64,000 nt of DNA from Acinetobacter sp. Marseille-Q1618 (GCF_902809855.1 NZ_CADDWJ010000004.1:113898-177897), one strand, 5' to 3'. Positions 26,613-36,399 are shown, numbered from the stretch's first letter. The notes: generated by a model from the letters alone, not told the origin. A program made the numbers and translations.

Positions 26613-27497
26613 ATGTCATTATTAATGCAATCAGTATCGAAAGATGTAAATGTTGCACAAAATATGGATGCAATAGAAGTAGATTTAAGTATCATTCATG
26701 AGGATGTAGATAATCCACGAAAGTTTCATTCTTCTAAGGAAGATGAGGCTATGATTGAAAGCATCAAAGCACGTGGTATTTTGCAGCCTATTACTATTGT
26801 AAGAGATCCTAATAGATCTGGTCACTATATTGTAAAAGACGGCAACAGACGTAGAAAGAATGCATTATTGGCAGGTTTAAAAACAATTCCTGCTGTGATC
26901 AAGAATGAATTTAGTGAGCTTGATCAACTCACAGCTAACATCATACGTGATGATATGACTGTTTTTGATATTAGTCGCAGTATAAATCGTCTCATTGCGA
27001 ATAAATTACATAAACAAAAAGAAATTGGAACGGCATTAGGATATGCAGAAGCCAAAACTTCTAAATACGTTGCACTAACTAAGGATGTTTCTAAACACAT
27101 TATCGAAAATCTTGAAGAACTGTACAATCGTGGACTAGCGAAAGACTTTTCTGCACTGTATGAAATTACATCTTTGTCTAAAGAGTTCAATGAGGAAGTG
27201 ACCAAATGGCTTGATAAGCATGTAGGCACTGGAAAATCTTTAGGCATGAAGGATGTTAATAAATTAAAAGTAAAACTCACAACCGATGAGGAAAAAACCG
27301 AAGGTGAAAAGAATTCCCCTGCACAGTTTACCGAGACTGTAATTTTTGAAATTGCTGATCGTGGCAAAAGTAGTCTGGATCGTATATCTAAACTTTCAAA
27401 GGGTGAAATTATCGATCAAGCAGAACGTGAAGAAGTTATGAGTGAACTTGATGAATTAATTCGTGATTTGAAAATCATTCAAAAACAATATAAATGA
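26613..27497 (+). CDS. parB: ParB, centromere-binding partition protein
   Basis: The 294-residue protein has the ParB/Srx N-terminal domain (DNPRKFHSSKEDEAMIESI, GILQPITIV, then KDGNRRRKNALLAG, a variant of the GERRxRA CTP-binding box). A central helix-turn-helix follows (KEIGTALGYAEAKTSKYVAL), then an acidic linker and a C-terminal dimerisation helix. It binds parS sites and loads ParA. The palindromes at 25611, 42357 and 42401 are candidate sites. A bidirectional terminator follows directly. Confidence 0.92.
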   Translation: MSLLMQSVSKDVNVAQNMDAIEVDLSIIHEDVDNPRKFHSSKEDEAMIESIKARGILQPITIVRDPNRSGHYIVKDGNRRRKNALLAGLKTIPAVIKNEFSELDQLTANIIRDDMTVFDISRSINRLIANKLHKQKEIGTALGYAEAKTSKYVALTKDVSKHIIENLEELYNRGLAKDFSALYEITSLSKEFNEEVTKWLDKHVGTGKSLGMKDVNKLKVKLTTDEEKTEGEKNSPAQFTETVIFEIADRGKSSLDRISKLSKGEIIDQAEREEVMSELDELIRDLKIIQKQYK

Positions 27498-27500
27498 TTC

Positions 27501-27532
27501 AAAAAACCGCTAATTTATTAGCGGTTTTTTTA
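27501..27532. terminator. Bidirectional terminator between parB and the convergent minus-strand genes
   Basis: A6, CCGCTAA, loop TTTA (approximately), TTAGCGG, T6-7. Serves parAB from the left and the 136-aa gene from the right. Confidence 0.9.
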
Positions 27533-27535
27533 TAT

Positions 27536-27946
27536 TCATTTTTTGAATATTTGATAACTTTTGTAGGGGGTAATAGCTAATACATCACTCTTACACCCTT
27601 CTGAATTAGTTGTACTGAATGCCCCTGCCATTGGGTTCTCAATTTTAGAAATCTTTTCACAAAGCAGATAAAGATTATTAATATTTTTAACTGCTCTATT
27701 CCACTCAGGTATTTTAGAACTTGGTGGATTTTTTCCACGAATATCATTTGCTAAATCATTAAATTGTTTTTGTTGTTTGGCATAACAATTTAAACTTTCA
27801 CCATAGTTTTCTTCACCACATGATGAATTAATAATTCGTTTAAAATTACTTTCATAATTAGTATTTGCATATACATTTAAAGATAATATGCTTAATCCTA
27901 AAGTGATTAATAATGTTTTCATATTAGTCATCCTAAAGTCTACCAT
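27536..27946 (-). CDS. 136-aa exported protein of unknown function
   Basis: The N-terminus (MKTLLITLGLSILSLNVYA, from the second Met) is a clean signal peptide, so the true start is probably ATG 27922 rather than the first codon of the open frame. The mature part has four cysteines (SSCGEENYGESLNCYA, LLCEK, GCKSD), likely two disulfides. Not recognised. It follows another small exported gene and the peptidoglycan hydrolase gene on the same strand, suggesting a periplasmic role linked to the transfer channel. Confidence 0.55.
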   Translation of the reverse strand: MVDFRMTNMKTLLITLGLSILSLNVYANTNYESNFKRIINSSCGEENYGESLNCYAKQQKQFNDLANDIRGKNPPSSKIPEWNRAVKNINNLYLLCEKISKIENPMAGAFSTTNSEGCKSDVLAITPYKSYQIFKK

Positions 27947-28259
27947 TCAGATTTATGTTTAATGCTGCCTTACAATAAGATGAGCTAACTGTTTCAGCAT
28001 TCGCAACTTTAAGCAAATTACAACTATTTTCAATATTTACAATAAATGCCTTAGACACAACATTGTTTTTTCTTAAATTTATTTCAGTCATATTTTGACT
28101 AATAGAACGGTATAGTTTAATTCTATTTTGATCGTTTTCTGGAATGTTTAAGGATAATGGATTTGCATGAAATTGATCTATCAATTCGTAAGTCTTATCT
28201 AGATCATCAGCATAAGTATTAAGTGGTATTAAAAGTATTAACATAAACAATTTTTTCAT
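27933..28259 (-). CDS. 108-aa exported protein of unknown function
   Basis: The signal peptide MKKLFMLILLIPLNTYA is followed by a polar mature domain of about 90 residues with two cysteines (NSCNLL, SYCKAAL). Not recognised. It starts three bases after the end of the peptidoglycan hydrolase gene and overlaps the open frame of the next small gene, so the three form one minus-strand unit. Confidence 0.55.
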   Translation of the reverse strand: MKKLFMLILLIPLNTYADDLDKTYELIDQFHANPLSLNIPENDQNRIKLYRSISQNMTEINLRKNNVVSKAFIVNIENSCNLLKVANAETVSSSYCKAALNINLNGRL

Positions 28260-28261
28260 GA

Positions 28262-30151
28262 TTACTCCTTATGGAATTCTGGAAAATAAATACGTTGATG
28301 TGCTTTAAATTTTGGCGATGCGACTACTTCACCGATAGTAATAATATTATTCTTATCAGGATTCCATGAAGGATTTTTCTCAAATATTTCTTTTGTCGTA
28401 TCTGAATATACCCAACCATTCTTTGGTACTCCCATAATCGCAGCGTAAATTTGAGCTAAACTAGATTGCTTAGATTCTTTAAAACCACGATCTTTGAAAT
28501 ATTTTTCAACATATACCATTTGTTGAGTAAAGCTTAAATTTCCAAACTGTGTTCGAGTCATCCCCCAATAATCCCAAGTATGTTCAGGCTGATTTTTAGT
28601 TTTTCCAGTACCATCTGTATATTGCATAAACTGAATTAAACCAGTACCAGAACTATCTGGATTACGAATTTTCGGACTAAAAGTGGAAATAGTCTCATAA
28701 CTAATAGCAGCAGCTAAATCATTTGGGTTTACACCAATTGCTTTAGAAACACGTATTATTTCACGCTTTTGTTCATCATTTAGTGAGAATCTACCTGTTC
28801 GTTTCGTAGAGACAGCATTAATAACCTCATGATCTGATGCCGTAGGCGGTAAGTCAGCAAGCTCTAAGCGTGAGATCATTGCCATGCCTTTTCCTGCATC
28901 TATGGCTTGTCTCAATGCCTCAATCTTACCTTGCATAAATCTAGCTTTTGCTACAGCATACGAAGCAAGTAAGGATTCAATACGTTCATTTTGTGCCATT
29001 AGTTCAGTTTTAATATGGTTTTTTGCAACTTCCATATTTAAAAACTCAACCCATAATGATCGATTAGAGGCTTTAACTATATCCTGCGCCCAACCCGATG
29101 ATGCAAACCGCTTGAAAGCTAAATCATTCAAATAACCTTTAACAGATTTGTCATCCCCAACATCTAGCTTGATTGGCTCAGGTTCACCGATCTGACCAGT
29201 ATCTTTAAATATGTCTTCAAGTTCTCTATAAGATACTTCTGGACTATAAGCTTGATCCTCAGTAATTTCACCGTTAGCTAAAGCTTCTTCTCTCGCATTT
29301 ATCACAGATTCATTAACTTTAGCTAACTGCTCATCTGATGCACCGTAACCTTGAGGTAATTGAAATTTAAGTCCAGTGATTTTAGGTTGTGTTGCACCTC
29401 TACCAACTGGTAAATTTGCCCCATACAAAATATTAAATTGTTGACGAATCGTAGAACCTAAAAAATTTCTATATCTAGGATCTCTTACAACAATATCGTC
29501 TTTTAAATAAGGTGTTGGATCTGTAGGGTAATAACCAGTTAAAGCATTTAAACCTTTATTAACTGTCTGTATACCTTTAAAGGGATTGGCATTTGCACCT
29601 GCGTTACCATTACCTAAAAACGCATTTCTCGCACGTGTACCCTCTTTTAGAGGAATACCATAATCTAAGTGTAAATGCGCTCCATACGAAATCCCAGTAT
29701 TACCCATTGTTCCAAGAACATCACCAGTTTTAACAGGGGTTCCTACTTTTATAGGAGATTTATTCGCTAAATGTAGATATTGATAAACATCGTTATTGTC
29801 TGATCTTTTGACCCGAATATAGTTACCACCTCCACTCATCCATCCATTACTGACTACTACACCATCTGCTATTGCAAGCAGTTTTGTACCGCCATTGGAG
29901 GGTACTATATCAATACCTGCATGTGGACGACCTTGACCTTTATCATTCGTGCGATATGAACCATATCGAGTAGTTGCAAGTAAATTACCTGCTAATGGCA
30001 TTTCACCGATTTTTAAATTACTTGGTTTACCAGAATTACCACTTGGTTGATTGTATTCAAATGCTAGATCTTTTGCTGATGCAGTATAATTAGTCAAGGC
30101 AACTAATATGGATATAGCTAAAAATAATCTTTTAGAATTTAATATATTCAT
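28262..30151 (-). CDS. Exported dual peptidoglycan hydrolase: M23 endopeptidase plus lytic transglycosylase-like domain
   Basis: The 629 residues start from ATG 30151, preferred because MNILNSKRLFLAISILVALT is then a signal peptide at the very N-terminus and AGGG precedes it; an upstream start at 30217 is possible. An M23 LytM-type domain shows GRPHAGIDI (zinc His and Asp) and HLHLDYG (His-x-His). After a helical linker, the C-terminal part has GVNPNDLAAAISYETISTF and GTGLIQFM, the active-site Glu block of the lysozyme/SLT fold. Such enzymes open the wall for T4SS assembly. It heads a small operon with two exported proteins. Confidence 0.85.
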   Translation of the reverse strand: MNILNSKRLFLAISILVALTNYTASAKDLAFEYNQPSGNSGKPSNLKIGEMPLAGNLLATTRYGSYRTNDKGQGRPHAGIDIVPSNGGTKLLAIADGVVVSNGWMSGGGNYIRVKRSDNNDVYQYLHLANKSPIKVGTPVKTGDVLGTMGNTGISYGAHLHLDYGIPLKEGTRARNAFLGNGNAGANANPFKGIQTVNKGLNALTGYYPTDPTPYLKDDIVVRDPRYRNFLGSTIRQQFNILYGANLPVGRGATQPKITGLKFQLPQGYGASDEQLAKVNESVINAREEALANGEITEDQAYSPEVSYRELEDIFKDTGQIGEPEPIKLDVGDDKSVKGYLNDLAFKRFASSGWAQDIVKASNRSLWVEFLNMEVAKNHIKTELMAQNERIESLLASYAVAKARFMQGKIEALRQAIDAGKGMAMISRLELADLPPTASDHEVINAVSTKRTGRFSLNDEQKREIIRVSKAIGVNPNDLAAAISYETISTFSPKIRNPDSSGTGLIQFMQYTDGTGKTKNQPEHTWDYWGMTRTQFGNLSFTQQMVYVEKYFKDRGFKESKQSSLAQIYAAIMGVPKNGWVYSDTTKEIFEKNPSWNPDKNNIITIGEVVASPKFKAHQRIYFPEFHKE

Positions 30152-30259
30152 TCTAGACCCTAATACATTATATTCAGTGGTAAACCATCTGAAATTAGTT
30201 ATTTGCTCAATTTTCATCTAAACCTTATAAATATGCAAGTTAAATTGTTATTTCTTTAA

Positions 30260-30333
30260 TTTTTTGCATATATCTATTTTTTAAAAAACTACTACACTTT
30301 TGCTATTGAATATTAACTCATTCAACTTATAAT
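30260..30333 (+). promoter_or_regulatory. Promoter region of the 119-aa gene with shared upstream motif
   Basis: The upstream motif copy 2 (TTTTTTGCATATAT, T-run, AAAA at 30260-30286) is followed by TTGAAT (30306-30311), a 16-base spacer and TATAAT (30328-30333). This is a good sigma-70 promoter, with the shared motif in the position of an UP element or activator site. Confidence 0.6.
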
Positions 30334-30371
30334 GATTTTAAGATAAATTAAAAGTATAAAAGGAGATCAAT

Positions 30372-30731
30372 ATGAGTGGTATTCCTTATAGTGAAGGCGG
30401 TCTAGATCAAGGGATGTTTCGACCTTCTGTGCTTAAAGAAAATGAAAGATCTTATTTTGATTATGTTCATCGTAACAATGCCCTAACTTATAAAAAGTTC
30501 CGTCAATCATGGTTTCCTCAACAAACTCAAAATACCCAAAAACATGAAGTTTTGTACTCACAATCTTATATTGATGAAATGGAAGAAGAAATTAGTGCTT
30601 TGAAAGCAGAGTTAAATTTTTATAAACAGAAATACCACAAAGTATATGATAGCTTGCAGATTTCTAATGCTAATGTTGAACGTCTTGATGCTATGGTCAC
30701 AGACTATAAATCTAAATTTTCAAATTTATAA
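30372..30731 (+). CDS. 119-aa soluble protein with a coiled-coil end
   Basis: Not recognised. The first 60 residues are polar and aromatic. Residues 65-115 (IDEMEEEISALKAELNFYKQ onward) have a regular heptad pattern and should form a coiled coil. AAGGAG precedes the ATG, and a consensus promoter and a strong terminator frame it, so it is a well-expressed single-gene unit. It is convergent with dotA. A structural or regulatory role is possible. Confidence 0.6.
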   Translation: MSGIPYSEGGLDQGMFRPSVLKENERSYFDYVHRNNALTYKKFRQSWFPQQTQNTQKHEVLYSQSYIDEMEEEISALKAELNFYKQKYHKVYDSLQISNANVERLDAMVTDYKSKFSNL

Positions 30732-30740
30732 ATAGTTGTT

Positions 30741-30773
30741 AAAAAAAAGCCATCATAAAGATGGCTTTTTTTT
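30741..30773. terminator. Bidirectional terminator between the 119-aa gene and dotA
   Basis: A8, AGCCATC, loop ATAAA, GATGGCT, T8. Works for both converging genes. Confidence 0.9.
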
Positions 30774-30778
30774 ATACA

Positions 30779-33502
30779 TCAATTTTGTGGTTTTTTAGGG
30801 TTTTCTGAATCATTATTTTGATTAGATTTAGGTTTTGCAGCATTCCCCAAGTTTGGCATCATTGGAGCTTTGACATGGCTGTTCCCATCGGTTTTGGTAA
30901 AATTCATCTTACTTAAATTTGTTGGCTTAGGCTTAAACATATTTGCACCACGCCCAAACGATCCCATCTTATTGCTAAGAGAACTATTCAAATTTTGTAC
31001 TGCTTGAATACCTTTCGTTGCACCATACGCAACACCTGCACCTATCAAGCCACCTGCTGCTGCGCCTTTTTTCGCAGCAAGTGAAGCTTGTGCAGCCTGA
31101 CCGCCACTAGCTGAAGCACCAGATTTAGACATAGCATCTGGTAGTCCTACTTGAGATCCCGAAGCCTTAGAAGTACTATTTGAGCGTTTAGTTAAAACAG
31201 TACCATCGCCACTTCCAAAACCTCCTTTCCCACCGCCACCAGAGCCACCCTCACCGCCTCCATTGTCTTTAGGTGTAGATCCATAATAATCAGCAGCCTT
31301 ACCACCTGCACTTCCTACCCCCTGAGCGAGATTAGTTTCACCTAATGATCTAGATAAATTCGTACCAAGCCATGCGATTACAGTATCAGCTAACGAGGAA
31401 GGTAAACCAAATATTAAAAATATAATCGGAACTAAAATTGAACAGTACAAGAACACCCAAGCCATAAGTAAGAAGAACTGCATTACCGCAGCAACAAATC
31501 CCATCGATGTAAATTGGACTGCTCCCATAATGCTAAAGAACATACTAGTCGTAAATGTTAAAACTGGATCCGATAATACATAAGCGAGATAGAATCCCAT
31601 TAAAATCAGCATCGGTCTAAAGAACAAGGCTATGACAGTTAAATACCCTTGCATCTGGCTCCCAACAAAACTACGTTCTGGGATCATGTGCATGACTGAC
31701 CATAAAATCAATCCGACCATTGCTTGTAGTATATGAAGTAACCAACCAATAACTGCCATTAAGAAAAATACATAAGGTAATGTTGGAATTATTACAGCTA
31801 AATAAATGGCAACGAGTTTACCTAAAACAAAAAGCTTAGCAAATTTACCTGCTAAATAATCGACTAAACCAATCGCAATTGAAGCTGCTGAACCTGCATT
31901 ATCAGAAATAATTGCTGCTCCTGCTCCTCCCACAGATAAAACAACACGTAAGCCAGTTATAGCCGATTCCATTACTGTTAAACTTGCATACAACATATTT
32001 CCAGTGGTTTGCATACGAGTTAAAGCATCAACTTTAATGGCTTTATTTGCACTATTTTCATCTGTTCCAGTAAAGCCATTAATAAATAATTTCATTGCAT
32101 TCATTACCATGTTGGTATTTGCATCTTCAACATCGGCTGCAATTCTTTTAAAAGAAACATCTTCATTAGATAAATCTTCTGGTACAACATTTTTAAGGTC
32201 ATTCTCAGTTAACTTATTTGCTACATAAGGCTCACGCATATAGTTATTAATTGCACTATCCATTTGAGTGACAATTAGGTTATACATAACCTTTTCTTTT
32301 TCACCACTACTACCATCTACTTTCAATGAAATTAAATCGGGATTTGTACCTCTATAACTCACTTTTGTTTTGGCTTCATTAATATCTTTTTGTATTTGTG
32401 CCATCGTTTGTTTTGAATAAGCAACTTGTGTCCAACCACGTTGTGCAAAATGATCTACTGTTTTACTCACAAACGAATTTTTTTGAGATAACAAATAATT
32501 TGCGATTTCATTATCAGTACGATTAATTTCATCTTGGATAATTTTATCTAATGCTTTATTGTCAAATGCTGCTTTAAATTTTGATCCAAAAGCGGTTGGA
32601 TCCGTTCCAATATACGGCAGAGTTAAAGAAAATTGTTGAAGTTGAGTATTTAAGCGACTGACACCTTGTAATTTTAAAAATTGTACTTGAAGCATTAACT
32701 GGTTTTTAAAATTTTTATATTCAATAGAATCTTGTGGCTGCGTTAAATACTTAATATTTAGTCCTAAACCAGAATTACTAGTCACAATATAATCAGACGT
32801 TCCACATATAGCACCAAACATACCAATATCAATAATTTTTGCATTATCAACAAACTCACCACGATATATAAGTTCTCCTCCTATTTCCTGTTTGTATGAA
32901 ATACTACCATCGGCATATATTTTATCTCCAACCTTGACCCCTTCTGCTGCATAATTAGAATTTAGTACATTGACACAATGGTACTGTCTTAATTTTTGAA
33001 TAGAATACGCTCTATAGCCATAAGTATCATTGTTTTGAATAGACTGATATGACATTGACGGATTTTGAAGTTGGGTTTTTAAAATTTCATGATTTGCTTT
33101 ATTTGTAATACCATTAGATGCTAAAACAATCATTATTAGTAGTACATTGACTACACTATACATTGAGGCAGTTGGCATGAGAAAAATAACTGCCGTAACG
33201 AAGCGTATGATTACTGTTCCCTTTTTTGAACCCTGACCAAATACCTCACCATCTTGAGCAGTATGTAGAACAGAATTAAATATCAAAACCAGAAATAAGA
33301 AAGCGGCGAAAACTAAAGCCATGTGACCTAAAGCACCGAAAAGAACAGGCACTAAATCGCCTGCTGGAGGTGGTGTTGCAGCAGCAGAATTTCCATTTAC
33401 AAAGGCGTTAATGAAAGTTTTACCAAAAATATCACCTAGCAATTCAACGGCTTTATCATTTTGGCAGGTGCTATCGGAAGCAATGGGACAAAATATACTC
33501 AT
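30779..33502 (-). CDS. dotA: DotA/TraY, polytopic inner-membrane protein of the type I T4SS
   Basis: The 907-residue protein has two hydrophobic segments near the N-terminus (MALVFAAFLFLVLIFNSVL, VTAVIFLMPTASMYSVV) and a large periplasmic loop to about residue 470. A cluster of membrane segments follows (ANYLAGKF-type loops, YVFFLMAVIGWLLHILQAM, then MIPERSFVGSQMQGY and two more helices), then a Gly/Ser/Lys-rich cytosolic tail of about 190 residues. This is the DotA/TraY layout. DotA is needed for substrate transfer and is separated here from the other dot genes by 5 kb and strand. Confidence 0.85.
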   Translation of the reverse strand: MSIFCPIASDSTCQNDKAVELLGDIFGKTFINAFVNGNSAAATPPPAGDLVPVLFGALGHMALVFAAFLFLVLIFNSVLHTAQDGEVFGQGSKKGTVIIRFVTAVIFLMPTASMYSVVNVLLIMIVLASNGITNKANHEILKTQLQNPSMSYQSIQNNDTYGYRAYSIQKLRQYHCVNVLNSNYAAEGVKVGDKIYADGSISYKQEIGGELIYRGEFVDNAKIIDIGMFGAICGTSDYIVTSNSGLGLNIKYLTQPQDSIEYKNFKNQLMLQVQFLKLQGVSRLNTQLQQFSLTLPYIGTDPTAFGSKFKAAFDNKALDKIIQDEINRTDNEIANYLLSQKNSFVSKTVDHFAQRGWTQVAYSKQTMAQIQKDINEAKTKVSYRGTNPDLISLKVDGSSGEKEKVMYNLIVTQMDSAINNYMREPYVANKLTENDLKNVVPEDLSNEDVSFKRIAADVEDANTNMVMNAMKLFINGFTGTDENSANKAIKVDALTRMQTTGNMLYASLTVMESAITGLRVVLSVGGAGAAIISDNAGSAASIAIGLVDYLAGKFAKLFVLGKLVAIYLAVIIPTLPYVFFLMAVIGWLLHILQAMVGLILWSVMHMIPERSFVGSQMQGYLTVIALFFRPMLILMGFYLAYVLSDPVLTFTTSMFFSIMGAVQFTSMGFVAAVMQFFLLMAWVFLYCSILVPIIFLIFGLPSSLADTVIAWLGTNLSRSLGETNLAQGVGSAGGKAADYYGSTPKDNGGGEGGSGGGGKGGFGSGDGTVLTKRSNSTSKASGSQVGLPDAMSKSGASASGGQAAQASLAAKKGAAAGGLIGAGVAYGATKGIQAVQNLNSSLSNKMGSFGRGANMFKPKPTNLSKMNFTKTDGNSHVKAPMMPNLGNAAKPKSNQNNDSENPKKPQN

Positions 33503-33823
33503 TCATGTTATCCTTTTATTCCTAGCAAATAAAATTGTCTAGGTTCAAACAAGTAGTTCAACTATCTTGTTATGTCATATCTAAGTTATCAAATTATTGT
33601 TGATTCTTTGACCTTTATAATTTTAATTTATTTTTTTGTAATACACAATTTTTAAAAATTATTTGTGTGTGTGTTTTTTAGACACATTTAACATATTTAG
33701 TTAAGTACACTGATGAATAATTGAATAGAATTTATTGATAGAAATGTAGATGTAGTGTTTAATAGTAAAAGTTAATGTTAAGTTTTATTTTTTATTTTTC
33801 TGGCAGTAAAGGAGGATGTAAGT
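33503..33823. other. Divergent intergenic region between dotA and the 188-aa gene
   Basis: 321 bases, strongly AT-rich, with a short GT run at 33664-33675. AAAGGAGG at 33808-33815 is a strong Shine-Dalgarno for the plus-strand gene at 33824. Promoters for both directions should lie here, but no clean consensus pair stands out. Confidence 0.4.
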
Positions 33824-34390
33824 ATGTACTGTAGCACTAAATCTTACACAAACTTACTGGCTTCAATTGTTGATATGCAGCAAACCGATCGTTTAGATAA
33901 AATGCAAGCAAATCAAATATTAAATTACGCTATTAAATCTAACCCAGATAGTAAATTAAACTTAATATTAGAACATAGAATTCAACATGGTTTAGATGGT
34001 TTTGACAATGATTCTGTGGCTGTAAAACATCAAATAATAAATGATAAAGTATTAGTAAACTTAAAAAGAGAAAGAACAGCATTAAATGAAGTCAATAATT
34101 TAGTTCTCGAAACTATTAATAGTTTTAAAAACAATCCTGATTTAACTCAACTAAATGATCAATCTCTAACTAAAACATTGCAATGCATTAAAAATCTGAA
34201 CTGTGAAAGATCTGTGAAAATTGAACTCTCACGATCTATGAAAGAGAACGTCTTACAATTTGTACCTGAAGAAAAAAAATTAGGTGTTGAAATTCAAATT
34301 GTAAACAAACAACGTGAATTGGATAAAGCTGATACAAATAATAGAAAAGTCGTATTACAATCAACTGTAGAAAATACTTTTAGTCCATAG
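33824..34390 (+). CDS. 188-aa soluble helical protein of unknown function
   Basis: Not recognised. Mostly helical and charged, no signal peptide. It has an exceptionally strong ribosome binding site (AAAGGAGG), suggesting high expression. It is followed after 36 bases by a second small gene in the same direction, and together they form an island on the plus strand within minus-strand genes. Confidence 0.55.
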   Translation: MYCSTKSYTNLLASIVDMQQTDRLDKMQANQILNYAIKSNPDSKLNLILEHRIQHGLDGFDNDSVAVKHQIINDKVLVNLKRERTALNEVNNLVLETINSFKNNPDLTQLNDQSLTKTLQCIKNLNCERSVKIELSRSMKENVLQFVPEEKKLGVEIQIVNKQRELDKADTNNRKVVLQSTVENTFSP

Positions 34391-34426
34391 TAATGACCGT
34401 TAATCGGCATTAAAGAGGAATTTATT

Positions 34427-34906
34427 ATGAGTAACAAAAATATATCTTGTAGCCGTATATTACCTTTAACTGGTATGTTAAATGAAAGCCCTTTACTTAA
34501 TGGTCTTCATAAATCATCAAAACTAGAATTACCTGAAATTCAAGATCATCGTAAAGCATTAGGGAATATTTTTAACAGATTAGGATTACCTGAAGTTGTT
34601 AAACAAAGTGTAATTAATGAACCTAAATTAAACTCTAAAATATTAAACGAAATAGCCCATAACTTCTTTTCAAGTAGTTATCCTTCCAAGTCTCAAGAGC
34701 TTATTCATACAATGAGTATGCCTTCATATAATTTTAATCAAAAAATTGAAAATGAAAGTAATATAAATCAGCAAATCAGCCCTATTCAACAGAAAATCAT
34801 TGAAGAAATAAAAAGTCTTAACTCTACAGCCCCCACACAATCTTATCAATCGGAACCTTCTCAAAACGAGCAAACAAATGGACAAGATTTTAATAATTTC
34901 TTTTAA
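34427..34906 (+). CDS. 159-aa soluble protein of unknown function
   Basis: Not recognised. The N-terminal two thirds are helical, and the last 45 residues are low-complexity and Gln/Asn/Ser-rich (SQNEQTNGQDFNNFF), likely disordered. AGAGGA precedes the ATG. The stop codon overlaps the stop of the convergent 498-aa gene by four bases, leaving no room for a terminator between them. Confidence 0.55.
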   Translation: MSNKNISCSRILPLTGMLNESPLLNGLHKSSKLELPEIQDHRKALGNIFNRLGLPEVVKQSVINEPKLNSKILNEIAHNFFSSSYPSKSQELIHTMSMPSYNFNQKIENESNINQQISPIQQKIIEEIKSLNSTAPTQSYQSEPSQNEQTNGQDFNNFF

Positions 34907-36399
34907 GATTTAATTGTATATATTTGATGGGGAATATTCTCCGTCAAATAGTATATAAAACTTGGATCAAGATTTCTAATTCGGTCATTTTCTTCATTAT
35001 AAAATTCTATAATTTTTTTTGTAGTTAACGTTTCCCTATAAAAATATATTTTCATAAAAAATGAACTAAAAAATTTAAAATAGTAATAACATATTTGATT
35101 TGCTGTTATATCTTTAAAATATTTCGGGCTAGTCTTTATTATCTTTTCAATTTCACTTTTAAAGTAAATAAGTAAATTTTTATAATTAGAACGAATTGCT
35201 AACAATAAAGTGTCTTCAATATTAGATTTATGTTCACTCAAAAAAATTTGATAATATTGATCTGCTAAATATTTATAAAAGAATGTCTTAGACAAAATAA
35301 GCGAAGTATAAAAAACAAACTCATATTGTGTATAAACAAGAGGTAAATTTTGTAATTTAATTTTAACTGGCTCGACATTAATATTAATGAAGTCAAAAAG
35401 CTGAGTAAAAAAGCCATCTGTTACATTCACCTTTTCAATATTAAGCATTGTTTTAATAAAATAAGTAGAGGCTATTTTTAAATATTTTGGTGTTTTTTCA
35501 ATAAAATAAATTAATTTAGATTGCTCAACAATAAATGCTGTATCAAATCTATTGATAGGTGATTGATATTCAATAATTTGCTGTTCAGATTCTTTTATTG
35601 TATTTTCTTGTTCTGTAGTTTTAATTTCAAGAGAATTTGACTCATACTGAAATGAAAGAGCTTCGTCTTTATTTAGATCAAGAACATCTACATGAATGTT
35701 TATGGATTTACTAGTTTGAATATTTTCATAATTATAAATTTGGCTATCTATAAAATTTAAGAAATTTCCAAAGTTAATATTTAAAGTAGGAATAATTTTA
35801 TCATTAAAATTTGTATTGATGAATTCCGCTTGAAGATGATTCTCTAAGCCTAAATAAGAACAAGAAATTAATAAATATAAATTCTTAAAAAAAGGGTGAT
35901 TAAAATCTGAAATTAATTCATTTTGGTTCCATATTTCAAGCAATGAATTAAAACAATTTACGTTTGCATAAAAAACCTCAGTTTTAATTATCTGATCATC
36001 ATCAATCTGATTGACAGTTAAACCAAATCGTTCAAGTTCATATATGTTGTTCTCTTTAAAATAGAATGGAACAATTAGATTAGGCTTGTTAGAACAAATG
36101 TCCCATCTGTATGAACCAAACTTATAACGATTCTCATGTAAATATATACACAATATAAGGTTATGAATTCCCCATATAGAGTTTAAATCTTCGTTAAAAT
36201 TTCTATATTTCAGGAAGATGTAATATTTCTTATTTTTAATTAGTAGATAAATTTTATGAAGTAATCCATTACTATCAATCAAATATGAATCATTAAAATT
36301 CGATTTTTTTTCATTAGAACATAGAAGGTTTAAATAACCTATATATGAGTTTTCATCATTTACTTGTATTAAATCTTCTATTTCAAATAAAGGGATCAT
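34903..36399 (-). CDS. 498-aa protein of unknown function
   Basis: Not recognised. Extremely Ile/Asn/Lys/Tyr-rich, no signal peptide. The C-terminal 200 residues are helical with many aromatics (FYKYLADQYYQIFLSEH). It starts inside the end of the 176-aa gene (ATGA overlap), so it is the last of four coupled genes reading 38081 to 34903. The shared composition and coupling suggest a complex. Confidence 0.55.
   Translation of the reverse strand: MIPLFEIEDLIQVNDENSYIGYLNLLCSNEKKSNFNDSYLIDSNGLLHKIYLLIKNKKYYIFLKYRNFNEDLNSIWGIHNLILCIYLHENRYKFGSYRWDICSNKPNLIVPFYFKENNIYELERFGLTVNQIDDDQIIKTEVFYANVNCFNSLLEIWNQNELISDFNHPFFKNLYLLISCSYLGLENHLQAEFINTNFNDKIIPTLNINFGNFLNFIDSQIYNYENIQTSKSINIHVDVLDLNKDEALSFQYESNSLEIKTTEQENTIKESEQQIIEYQSPINRFDTAFIVEQSKLIYFIEKTPKYLKIASTYFIKTMLNIEKVNVTDGFFTQLFDFININVEPVKIKLQNLPLVYTQYEFVFYTSLILSKTFFYKYLADQYYQIFLSEHKSNIEDTLLLAIRSNYKNLLIYFKSEIEKIIKTSPKYFKDITANQICYYYFKFFSSFFMKIYFYRETLTTKKIIEFYNEENDRIRNLDPSFIYYLTENIPHQIYTIKS

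Noticed and set aside
28884..29135. Plus-strand frame inside the peptidoglycan hydrolase, and similar frames inside dotA, the 1260-aa and the 1956-aa genes
   Set aside because: Shadows of the real coding strand: no ribosome binding site, no recognisable domains, and the opposite frame has clear family motifs.
30152..30217. Longer start (30217) for the peptidoglycan hydrolase
   Set aside because: It would place the signal peptide 22 residues inside the protein. The start at 30151 has its own ribosome binding site and an N-terminal signal peptide. Not fully excluded.
33660..33680. Short GT repeat before the 188-aa gene, considered as a phase-variable tract
   Set aside because: Only about six repeat units and outside the coding frame and ribosome binding site. 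Too short to claim.
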